Of a stretch of 64,000 bases of DNA, positions 36,471 through 47,410 are shown one piece after another. Below the pieces are notes generated by a model. That model was not told the DNA's origin and ran no database searches. It worked only from the letters and a program-made list of their open reading frames with translations. Every line of letters begins with the position of its first letter. Within the stretch, counting starts at the first letter, position 1. The position numbers and the translations under genes were made by a program. The stretch is from Cloeon dipterum (Eukaryota > Arthropoda > Insecta > Ephemeroptera > Baetidae). Where the stretch lies: assembly GCF_949628265.1 (NCBI RefSeq), contig NC_088790.1:33112545-33176544 (forward strand). Direction: 5' to 3'.

Positions 36471-37450
36471 TTTTTGTGATTTTTGCACTTGCTTAACGCC
36501 CACGGAAACCTGTTGCAGCATCTGAGCCGATTTTCAATCAGCGTCGCAGCCAGTTTTAAAATTAAAATCGGCACGTGGTCATGTCGTGTGAGTACTTAAA
36601 ATGCACACACGCGAGTTGCAGCGACCGAGTAATTACTTATTTGTTGTATTCGAGAGGCCCTCTCGCGCACAATAATTAATGCTGGATGATTAAAGCCGTG
36701 TGAGTCTTTTAATTAACAAGTTTTTTCTTCTCTCGCCATGCAGTTGCCGCAGTGTGTTTAATTTGGATTTTCTTTTGCTTTTCCAGGTACTCGGAGGAGC
36801 CCAAGTTTGCACTCGACCTCCGCCGGCGAGGGTGACACTGTGCAGATCACGACTGCGAGGTGATCGGCGACCCCGCGCCGTCTGGCTCAGGGTGAGTACA
36901 AAGTCATCTTTTTTGTTTTCATTCTACTGCTTTGTCGATTTATTTTGGATCGCGTGGCTCGCGAAAATTGCCCTAATTGCCGTGTGATTATTACCTTAGC
37001 AGCTTAAACGGCCTGCAGATGGAATCGCGGTTTGCGCTGGCCAATCTTGCGTTTCCGTTCTTGTGAAATTATCGGACGATTGTACGGATTTGGGAAATGC
37101 AATTGCTGCAAAATTGTAGGTACAATTAATAGAAAAGAATTTTAAATTGAATACTTATTTTTTATCAGGCATTATCTACTATAAGTACAAAGAACTTCTT
37201 TGATCAATAGATTTTGTTGACATTTGTAATAATCCTCTACACAGAAAATAATTAATTATCATCCTTAATCATCTCAACTAAGTGGCAAAATTCATTATCA
37301 GTCTTCCCTTTCCCTTACATTCTGATCTGATTTTGATTGGCTTTTAACTCTTGAAGACGCCCTTTTTAATTGCTCTGCGCAGTCGTAACGAAAACATCTT
37401 TCCTCCACATTTTATTTTTAGATATTTCCTTTCAAATCCTCACAGCAGGA
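36200..37450 (+). repeat. Duplicated block I (copy 2)
   Basis: Paralogue of 24030-25330, sharing the module remnant, the immunoglobulin half-exon and its downstream intron-like sequence. Copies differ by scattered substitutions and short indels that become more frequent after about 37080. Confidence 0.85.
36787..36891 (+). pseudogene. First half of an I-set immunoglobulin-like domain, frame-broken (copy 2)
   Basis: It has the same 105-bp exon and splice borders as 24627-24731. It reads EGDTVQITTAR, then a stop, in one frame and CEVIGDPAPSGSG in another. The isoleucine where copy 1 has threonine fits the usual I-set pattern better, so this copy may be nearer the ancestral sequence. The frame change between the two signatures is identical in both copies, so it predates the duplication. 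Splice phase 2 again fits the exon at 51546. Confidence 0.6.
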
Positions 37451-39290
37451 ATTTTTAAAGATCTGAGCTGGTTACTGCTTTTGTTCGTGAGGAAATTAGA
37501 AAATAGTACTGTGTCGCGTGAGTTTGCCGGTGCGGCGAGCGTCGCGTGTGGCGTGTTTAGAATTGGGGACGTCCGTCCAAAGTCGGTGTGCCGTCAGTGG
37601 CGGACGCGGATTCGAGAGATTGGAGACTGGGCCACGGCAGGCAGGCAGGCAGGACAGCAATATGGGTCGGCCGGCCGCAGTCGGTGGCTCGGCGGCGCCA
37701 AATTGTCAGTTCGCACTGCGATTTCTCCGTAAGCAGAGCAAATCTTTGTGAGCGGCAGTGCCAGTGCACATTCCTTCTAATTGTAAGGCGCACGCCGTTT
37801 TCTATCTTAGGCGAGTTCTCGTTACGCGCACGCTCCCAATTGGGATAAATTATCATGTCACGACAGCCACGCAACACGCTCTACACGCAATCCTTTACTT
37901 AAATCTCAATCTTCTGTATAGAAAATTGTGCAAAATGGCAGCAACCTGTGGCTTTTTAGAAATATGGCCAGGGCCGTGTACTTCAGCCGAGTGCTCGCTT
38001 TTTGGTGACATTTTGCGAAATTGTCGGATCGCGCCTAAAGCTCTCGCGGTGAGCAAGTGTCGCGCACAATCTGCATTCGGGGCCGACTCTCTTCTGCGTC
38101 ACTCTGGACAGAACAATTTTCACGAATCGCAATCGTCGTCTCGGTTCGATTCGAGTGCGGAAAAGATCAGGAAATGGGGTTGCCCTTTGGACGCAGCCGT
38201 GCACTGGCGCAGAGGTCTCGCTTAGCGCAAAGTGCTGGCGCGGGCGGGTATGGTAGCCATTTTGCATTGCATGAGCTGGCGAAACCCGAAGTGCGCGCGC
38301 CAAGATGATGCATTTTGCCAAACGTTCCAATTGTCTTTTCGTTCCACAGAACAAATTTAATCGAAAATATTCATCGTTGCGGATCCCTGATGAATCATTT
38401 TTAACTCAAACTTTCGCAGTCACTGCAAATTAATATTTTCAAGATGAAAAATGCATTTAATTTGCTTTAATCCGTCTCTTTTACATTAATTGGCGTCGTC
38501 TGACGTGAAATTAAGTCATGTGGAAAAACGATATTTTCTCGGATCGCGAGAGAGGAAAGCGATTACGCACATTTTCGGGGCAATTAAGAAATACAAGTGT
38601 GTGCGTCCCACGCGTGCAACAGCAGGCAGCCGCTCTTTTCGCATTTTCATAATTAACAAGGTGTCAACGCCTTCCGCCTGTCCAAATTCACAAAAAGCTT
38701 AATTAAATTCCATCTAGAACGACACACCAATTAAATGGCCTTCTTTACTGCTCCTCTGTTTTTTGAATATTTTTAATCAAATGCAAATTTGGTCCGTTTT
38801 CCCTCGTTAAGAGCGTCCAGCATCCGTATTTTTGCGAATTATTTAAATTATTTCTCACGATGTAAATTGATATTTGTTTTTAATTCAAATGAACAGCAAA
38901 ATAAATCTGGGTTTGAACGTTGAAAGGGCTTTTCAATTAATTTTGATTTTATCTTCAAGCGGTCATGCACTGGTGTCACTTGTTGAGTGTTCGAAGGCGC
39001 GTTTCGAGTGTGTTTCCACCTGTTTTGGCGTGAGAGTGAGTCTCGGCTTCTGTTGCCTTTGCTCGCACAGTTAATTACTTTTCTGCTACCGGCGCAAAAC
39101 ACTCACTCGCGTGCGCCGCGTTAAAAGAAAAAAAATAATAAAATACACACGCACTCGCGTAGGCAGCTCTTGATTATTCCCACGGGTGTTTTCCTCCTTT
39201 CATTATCTCACGAAAGCGCGCGTCCGATGTCACGAATTATAACTCCTCGTAAATAAAATGAAACGGCTCCAGTTGTGCGCTCTGGATGTA
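37451..39290. other. Unique stretch, no gene recognised
   Basis: Mixed composition with several overlapping short open frames on both strands between about 37.5 and 38.4 kb. None has a known domain or consistent splice-site support. Confidence 0.4.
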
Positions 39291-39605
39291 CCTAAATTGA
39301 ATTCATTCCTTTACAAAAATCTTTTTCCCACTTTATAAAGTGCGTTTTCGACTATCAATATGCCGGGGAGGGCTTACAAAATAACGAGCGTGGTCTGTTA
39401 GCTGCTTTTTTTCTCACTTGACGCCGCGACGCCTCTCGCTCATCTTGCGCTGAGGCGAGGCTGAAATTTGGTTTTCGCTCCGCTCTCGCAATCAGCAGCG
39501 TCCGTAAAACCGGAGCATTTTCATTCTGCGCGGCTTTCCAATTCAATTTATTGCCCAAATTAAGCGAAAAGAAGCAAGTAGCATAAAAGATATACTTTAA
39601 CCCCA
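39291..39605 (+). repeat. Partial block G-like segment
   Basis: It matches 44585-44850: CTTTATAAAGTGCGTTTTCGA, GAAATTTGGTTTTCGCTCC and GCGTCCGTAAAACCGGAGC are shared. At its right end it also resembles 27690-27740 (AATTAAGCGAAAAGAAGCA). It is a mosaic of neighbouring duplicated blocks. Confidence 0.85.
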
Positions 39606-39644
39606 TTATTATTTATTTAGAAAAAAAAAATTTCCAAGCGCTGC

Positions 39645-39880
39645 ACATTTCATAGTTTTTTTATTTGTATTTTATCCTTGTATCATTTTGGTTGGGTAAA
39701 CCTATTACGAACCGAACCAAAAGGCAAATTTTCGATGATTTATTTATTTTTATTCATATTTTCGCCGCAATATGCACTAGAGGGAAAAAAATTAATAAAA
39801 TCGGTGCAAAATCGATGCTGGTGTGCAAGCAGTGTCTCGATCGGGCTGCTTTTTAATTAAAAACGCAACGCTGCCGCACG
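39645..39880 (+). repeat. Outer left-end module L (copy 2)
   Basis: It shares TATTTGTATTTTATCCTTGT, CCAAAAGGCAAATTTTCGATG and GAGGGAAAAAAATTAATAAA with 29580-29815 and 47180-47410. Confidence 0.8.
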
Positions 39881-39989
39881 CCGCTACTGCCTCCAGCTGC
39901 CGTTCGTAGCCTTCCGCCTCCGTCAGCAACCGCCTCGATGGCCATCTCTTCCCTTATACCCGCCTCCAGCTCCCGTTCGTGGCCCGCTG

Positions 39990-40430
39990 CCGCCTCCATT
40001 GCCGCCACCTCCGCCTCCGCCGCCATCTCCACCACTGTCGCCACCTCCGCCTCCGCCGCCATCTCCACCACTGTCGCCACCTCCGTCGACGACGAAACCG
40101 GCGCCACCTCCGCCGCCGACTCCTCTGCCCCAACCACCGCCACCTCCGACGCCACCACCAACTACGCCGCCGCCACCTCCGCCGCTTCCGACGCCGTCAC
40201 CTCCGACGCCGCCGACGCTGCAACCACCGCCGCCTCCGACGCCACCACCGACTACGCCGCCGAAACCGCCGCCACTTCCGCCGCTTCCGACGCCGTTACC
40301 TCCGACGCCGCCAAAACAGCCGCCACCTCCGCCTCCTCCGACGCCGCCACCTCCGCCGCCTCCGACGCTGCAATCACCGCCGCCTCCGACGCCGCCACCG
40401 CCATCACCAGCCGCGGCGACGCGCTTGACA
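39990..40430. repeat. GC-rich triplet tract at left end of element 3
   Basis: Irregular GCCGCCACCTCC and GACGCCACCACC units. The long alanine/threonine/serine-rich open frame across it is a by-product of triplet repetition and is not called as a gene. Confidence 0.9.
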
Positions 40431-42840
40431 GCTGCTTAGCCGCGTCCGACCTTGTTCCCTCGTTGATCCGCTACGTCCGTGTCCGGGGTCTTCGGGTCCG
40501 TCTCTTCGCTGCTCCTCTCCTTCCTTCAGTCCGCCAGTCCTCCACCTCCAGTCCAGTCCCTCGCGTCCTCCAAGTCCTCCAGATTCAGATCCATTCTAGC
40601 CTATGGGAAAGCAGCTCCTTTTATTCATTTAGCCCGACATCTTCATCTAGTTCACAAATACATTCAAACAATCATAACAATTACAATAAATTATAATAAA
40701 TTTTTCATTCAATGCAAATTCGCTTCAAAAAATTTTTAAAACAAAGATCATCTTGCTAAATTTTATTATAAAGTAAATAAATTTAAATTAAAAAATTTTT
40801 AAATTTCGTAAAATTATTTAAATCTATTGCTGCTAATAATTTAGGAACTAAATATTAAAGCGAACAAAAAAATATTTATCCAATTCTGATAACCATTTGA
40901 AACAATTACATTTCCTTTGAATTCAATTTACTTAAATTCTAAGACTTAATTAATAGTTTGCTAAAATCAAATAAATAAATAAAATATTTTCAATATTAAT
41001 ATAAATAGATAAAAAATTCATTAATAAATTAAAAATATTTTCAAATAAAATGTTTAACATTAATATTAATTCGAAAAAATTATAATCCTGTTGAAATGTT
41101 TTTCAGTGTTTCTGTAAAGTGTAATTTCAATTTATTAACCATTTGCCGTAATCGCACTAAAAGTGCTCTGTCACTTAAATTTTTTTGAATATCTTTTTTC
41201 ATCTGTAATCTCCGGGTATGACATTTTATTACCTTAGGTGAAATTACGTTCGTCTCCATTTTGAAATCTCCGAGTTATTAAATCAAGATTAATTATAACG
41301 TCAAAAACACATCTGCGCTCCAGAGGAGATTGAGAAGAGTCTATAGCGATTGATAGATTTTGAAATTCTGGTTTTTAAATCCCAAGATTGGGAATTTGAA
41401 AAATCACGAAAAGTTAAATATATTTCTTTTTTACGTGTTTTTTTAAACTTTGAACCTCCAAATCTCGGGCTCTGAGCATCTCTAATGCAAAATCTACCTA
41501 CCAATGGACTCGTCTCAATCTCCTTTGATCAGGTGGAGGGTTTAAAAGGTGCTTAAACTCATCACCTTCCATCCCCAATGCCACAATTTTAATAACAAGC
41601 GACCGCCGTTCCTGTCGCCGCTCCTTGTTTTGCATCTTTCGAATTGTGTGACATCTTATTGGCAGAGAGCAAGCTCCCCAAACCGACCTGTTTGTTAGAG
41701 CAGGTCAAGTCGAGTGCAATGGTTGTTAGTTTCTGCAAGTCTGTTCAATAGAACACGAGATTTGTAGGTGGAAATACCAAAAACCTGAAAAAGTTGCACA
41801 TTTCTTTTTCATTTCGTCATTTTTCCAACTCCAAAACTCGGGTTTTAAGGGTCACAATTGAAGAAATTACCACCGTTGCACTCGACTTGACCTGCTCTAA
41901 CCAACAAATCGGTTTTGGGGAGCTTGCTCTCTGCCAATAAGATGTCACACAGCTCGAAAGATGCAAAACAGAAGGAGCGGCGACAGGAACGGTGGTCGCT
42001 TATTGTTAAAATTGTGGAACTGGGGATGAAAGGGGATGAGTTTATGCACCTTTTAAACCCTCCACCTGATCAAAGGAGATTGATACGAGTCCATTGGTAG
42101 TTAGATTTTGCATTAGAGATGCTCAGAGCCCGAGATTTGGAGGTTCAAAGTTTAAAAAAATGCGTAAAAAACAAGCAATATATTTAACTTTTCGTGATTT
42201 GGAAAGTAATAAAATGTCATAACCGGAGATTTCAGATGAAATGAGATGTTGAAAAGAATTTAAAGTGATATGGAGCATTCTTTGTGCGATTACGGCGAAG
42301 AGTTAATGAAATGAAAATTGCACTTGATAGAAACACCAAAAAACATTTCAACAGGAATATAATTTTCCGAATTTATATTAACATTAAACATATTATTTGA
42401 AAATATAATTTATTTATTAATGAATTGTTATTTGTATTATATTAATATTGAAAATAATTATTTTTATTTATTTAATATCAGCCAAATAAGATTTATGCCT
42501 TAGAACTTAAATAAATTGAGATCAAAGAAAATTTAATTGCTTCAAATGGTTATGAGAATTGAATAAATGTGTTTTTATTACCATTTGATATTTAGTTCGG
42601 AAATAATTAACAGCTATTTATTTTAATTTATTTAGCGACATTTAAACATTTTTTAATTGAAATTTTTATAATAAATAATTATATTTAACAGATTTTGCTT
42701 TGTTTTAAAAAATTTTTTAAAGCGAATTTGTGTTGAATGAAAAATATTTTTTAATTTCTCGTTATTTTTATGATTTTTTGAAAGGATTTGTAATCTAAAT
42801 TAAGATGTCTGGCTAAATTAATAAAAGGAGCTGCTTTCCC

Positions 42841-43567
42841 ATGGGCAAGAATGGATCAGGAGGACTTGGACGACTCGTGGGACTGGACTGGAGGTGGAGG
42901 ACTGGCGGACTAAAGGAAGGACAGGAGCAGCGAAGACGTACCGGAAGAAGGAAGAACCAGCAGAGAAGGACGGAGCGGATCAACGAGGCGCAGCAGGCTC
43001 TGACGAAGACCAGGTCGGACGCGGCAGCGGTGGCAGAGGTGGTGGCGGCGGCGGAGGAGAGGACGGCGGGGAGCGGCGGCGAAGACCAGGTCGGACGCGG
43101 CCGAGCAGCCGTCAAGCGCGGCGTCGGCGAGTTCGTGGCGGCTGGTGGCGCCGATAGCGGCAGCGGAGGCGGCGGCGAAGTTGGCGGAGATGGACGGAGC
43201 TGAACGACGAGGCGCAGCAGGCCCTGGCGAAGACACGGCCGAACAGCCGGTCGTGCAGGAGGATGGTCACGACCGGAAATTGTGGTGCGGCAGAGCGAGG
43301 GGAAGAGTTTGGCGGCGGCGGCGAGTGAGGCTGGAGGAAGCCGCGGAGGCTGCCACGGATGTGGCGGGCAGCGTGCAGATCCTGAAGGCGGCAGCGAGGG
43401 CCACGTCCGGCATCTGGAGACGCAGGAGGCGCTGGACTACCGCGGAGAGGGCCAGCACGAAGAACTGGTGCACACGAGACGTACTCGCCAGTCAGCAGCT
43501 GCAGCTACGCGCCCTCAACAACACCACGAAATTGCAAAACCATCAGTACTCAAGCAGCGAGATATAA
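42841..43567 (+). pseudogene. Right-arm coiled-coil gene fragment of element 3
   Basis: The shared start at 42851 reads MDQEDLDDSWDWTGGG. Downstream come ERINEAQQALTKTRSDAA, an extra GC-rich insert with a second GEDQVGRGRAAV word (43081-43110), then LEEAAEAATDVAGSVQILKA and RDVLASQQLQLRALNNT. Compared with 21342-21960 it has a local duplication of the EDQVGRGRAAV-encoding stretch but otherwise matches closely. Frames change along it, so it is called a gene fragment. Confidence 0.55.
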
Positions 43568-44585
43568 AAACCCGCAATTGAAGTCAAATAATTAATTTGA
43601 CACCTTGTCAATGCAATTTATGCAATTTATATAAAAAATTTTACCATTGCGTATCAATTTTTTCAGTTTGAACAATTGTCTCACATTGGAAAGCACAAAA
43701 AATAGTTCTTCAACGCTTTTGATCTAATTAAAACCATTACAACCCGCGTACCTGATCCCAGCAAGCCCCAATTTGAACGTAACAAAGGGAAATAATTATG
43801 CGACCACTGCGCAAACGCGCGGCCGCTGGCCTCCAGCTACTCGGCAGGCCTCCTGCTTCCAACCGATCAATCATATAGCGGCTGACCTCGCCAGGTCACG
43901 CCACCCGAGCCCACGTTCCGCGTGATTTTAATATTATGATGCGCGTTTATTTTTGAAAATTTCAAGGGCCAAACAACAAGAAATGCGTCCCAAAGTCGAG
44001 AAAATTAAATTAATGTTAAAAATGGGACAAATTTATAAGATAAAAATTCAAAGCGTGCGGTTTCTTTGGTTGCTACTTGCTAGCATTAATGTTTACACTT
44101 TGTTCAATATTTAATTTAAGGGCTTAAACTTATTAAGAACGAATGCAAGCACGTATACCCACCCAAGAAGCCAATTTTTATTTTTAAATTCAGCCCATTT
44201 TCGAAATCTAATTTTATTCTCTCGAGTTAAGGCTTTCGAAAGTTTTTCAAATTCACAGGAATAATTAATATTATGTGTTTGAACAGTAAAATTACAAGTT
44301 TAAGCTTTTGTTGGACACTAATCGCGATTTGGAAAGCAGAAGTGAGCAACACTTGTCAAACGCGACGTCTCGCGTCAGCGCCAAGACTTGCAAAATCGGC
44401 ACGGTGGTGTGGGCAAGGCCAAGCTGCGGTCCGAACAAGATTAATAACCGCGGTTGCGATGCTTGGAACGAGCGTAACACACCGATTTCACCCTTTCGAA
44501 ATCCACTACTCATCAATTTGGCTTTGTAAGGTCACAAATAAAATAATGTGTTATTTCATGAAATATACATATCTATGAATTCATC
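43568..44585 (+). repeat. Duplicated block F (copy 2)
   Basis: Paralogue of 21961-23000. It directly joins the block G-like sequence beginning CCTAAATTGAATTGATTCC at 44585, a junction that copy 1 lacks. Confidence 0.9.
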
Positions 44586-47179
44586 CTAAATTGAATTGAT
44601 TCCTGTACAAAAATCTTTTTCACGCTTTATAAAGTGCGTTTTCGATTGTGCATGGGCCGGAGAGGGATTACGTAATAACGAGTCTGGTCAGTTAGCTGCT
44701 TTTTTTCTCACTTGACGCCTCGGCGGCGCGCTCACCTTGCGCTGAGGCGTGGCTGAAATTTGGTTTTCGCTCCGCTCTCGCAATCAGCAGCGTCCGTAAA
44801 ACCGGAGCATTTTCACTCCGCGCCAATTCAAATTTATGGCCAAAATTAATTAAAAAGAAGCACGTAGCGCCTGCTTCCTCGCGGATTGTCCGCCACCGCT
44901 GCACACACGGCCTCCAAAATGAAATTGGCTGTACAATTAAGTATATCGTGAAAATTTATGTTTTTCTTTAAATCGCGCGGCCAGCAATTTGTTTGAAAAT
45001 ATGCTCTAAGTTTGCGGACCTAAATCATTTTAATTAAATTTGTGGTGATAAATTAACTAAAATCGTATTAATTAACTTACAGTTACTTTGCGGTTTTACT
45101 AATTTTCAGCATCACATATTGCCGAAAACAAATACCTTTGTTCAGGTATGAAAATTCTTCTGTTGTAGCGATTATTAATGATTCTAATGTTGACGATAGA
45201 GCTGTGAATATATTACTTGACGCTTTTTTTACTTAAAAAGAGAGTTAATTCCGCAAGAGACTTTTTAGTGTAAAACAATGTAATGTTGCTAAATCAGAAG
45301 ACTCGTCGAAACACGACAGTGACAAATGATTTTTCGAGATTGTCATCCGCTGGAGTGGCAACGGCACCGACACATGATATTTGTTGCAGGCATTGGAACT
45401 GACACATGCGGTGAATATCAGCGGCGGCGCCGAATTTCGGCGTTCTCGCTCGCTCGCTCGGGAGGCAAAGGCCAAAGCAGCGCCGCGGGGCGCTTGCTAA
45501 TCATTGCGAGTCGCGGCCGCGCCGCTTGTTTGTGTTCATCTTATCATCGGCAATTAAAAATTTGTTTAAAATGTGCTTTTACAGTATTTTCAAGGAGAGG
45601 AAAGAAATTTTTAATAACAATCCGCAACTATTTAATCCTGTATGATTAAATATTCTTTTATTGACATTGACGAAGATTATTACGAATACCAGATTGGCAC
45701 CTAACCAATGAGAGCATAACGCAAAATTAGCAATCGAGTCACGCGAGGTACGAAGAGCGCGAGAATGAAGTTAAAGAAGCGGTTTAAAACTCTCCTGACC
45801 TGATTCGTAAGCGGGCTCGGTCCCTGACGCCCGACGTCACGCCCACGGAGGCCACACTGCTCTTCAGGGACATCAGGGACGCGCAGGAAGTCCGCGCGTT
45901 GAAACGTAAAGACCGAATTCTCAAATTCTTTCCGTCAACAATGAACACTCAAATTCGCGGCGACTATGAAACAGATTAATTGTTGGTTTGTTGACTGCAT
46001 TTTTTGGGTGTTTGAGATAAATAGACACATAGCTCCTTTTTGTTGTTGTGATTGTTACGTCACTGACAACAAATGAGGGCAAGCGGGATAAATTTTAGTT
46101 TGTTAGCGCTGAATCTGAATGTGCACGAATGTGAAGAGCGAGTTGTATGTTGTGCCGGGCAGCACGCGTGTTTCGCCGGTTGCGTAACACGCGTCAGTCT
46201 CGCCTCGGCGGGAGACTGCGTCCTCTTCTCGTTAAAAATAGAGACACGCGCTCTGGACTCTCCACGTTGCGCTCTTGGAGCAAGTCAGTTGTCAGTGTCG
46301 GTTTCGGTCTGCTACTTTATGAGCAAGCATATTCTTTTCAAACTTAATTATGCTGGATCGAGGAAGGATTTTCAATTTAAAGATGACCTGCTCGTCGAAA
46401 CATTTTCTTTTCTTTTTCACAATATCTATTAACGCACACCAAATGATCAAGATTTTTTTGCGTTTGCTTAAATTAGAACCAATTTAGACTAATTAGTGCC
46501 AATGAAACGAAGCATCAAATTAAAAAGCAAATGTGAACACAACTGCAGCGCGCCACGAGCGTGGAATTGCGTCGTTTGCGTTGTGGCAGGCGCGAGACGT
46601 GCGCAAATTCGGCGACAGGGCCGACTACCGCGCCGTCGCCGACGAGCAGAAGCCGGCGCCTTCGCCTTCCTGCTCCTCGGATTTGCCTTCGCCGCTGAAA
46701 TCGCCGCCAAACCTTTGCACGAACGACTGCTACACCTCGAACAGAATTGATTGTTTGGCCCAAATCTATTGCTCTATTTTGATTTATAATAGCAGAAGCC
46801 GATTTTGTGTCGTGCGCTGCGTATAAACGCGCTGCAGGCAAACTCTCTTTCCCGTCGGTCAGCCGACACCGAGTTGCGACTTCGGCCAACGCTTCTGAAA
46901 ACTTTATTCCGTGCTCTATTTAGTTTGCAGTTTTTTTATTGCAAAAAATTTGGAGCCGACGAGAGATCAATGATGAGCGAGAGTGTACCAGAAATGGAGC
47001 ATTTTCTTGATGTGAATGACAGATTAAATTGCTTTGCGTAAAATATTTAATTTAACCGCATTAATATTTATTGGGAAAAGAAAATATTTCCACACGTTTG
47101 AAATGACATGCGATAGTTCCATGACTGTATTTTTTTAACAGCAAAGATAACAACAAGGAATTTGTTTGCTATTCATGCA
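44585..47179 (+). repeat. Duplicated block G (copy 2)
   Basis: Paralogue of 27690-29579, preceded by 44585-44813, which matches 39291-39540. It has about 620 bp (45060-45680) not present in copy 1. Within that insert nothing is recognised except a short GC-rich patch near 45420-45530. Confidence 0.88.
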
Positions 47180-47410
47180 CATTTCAGTTTTTTTATTTTT
47201 CTTTTATCCTTTTATCATTTTGGTTGGGCAAACTTTTTTCGAAAGAACCAAAAGGCAAATTTTCGATGAGATATTTTTTTTTGTTAATTTTCTCGCTTCA
47301 ATCTTACCTGCACCAGAGGGAAAAAAATTAATAAAATCGATGCAGGTGCGCAAGCATCGTCTGAAATGGCCTACATTTTAATTGTAACTGTAACGCTGCC
47401 GCACGCGACA
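47180..47410 (+). repeat. Outer left-end module L (copy 3)
   Basis: It shares TTATCCTTTTATCATTTTGG, CCAAAAGGCAAATTTTCGATG and CTTACCTGCACCAGAGGG with 29580-29815, ending at GCCGCACGCGACACGGC. Confidence 0.85.

Larger units (their letters stand above)
39880..43567. mobile_element. Long palindromic element 3
   Basis: Inverted repeat with its axis near 41.75-41.8 kb. GC-rich ends lie at 40440-40635 (left) and 42800-43200 (right), AT-rich arms at 40635-41215 and 42200-42800, and core modules at 41215-41770 and 41780-42190. Its left end is almost the same as that of element 1, and its right half (from about 42535) is almost the same as element 1's (from 21030). The middle parts differ more. It carries no replication or transposition gene. 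Confidence 0.8.

Noticed and set aside
39938..40696. Open frame of 252 codons, alanine/threonine/serine-rich
   Set aside because: It is a by-product of the triplet tract and shares no frame with equivalent tracts in other elements.
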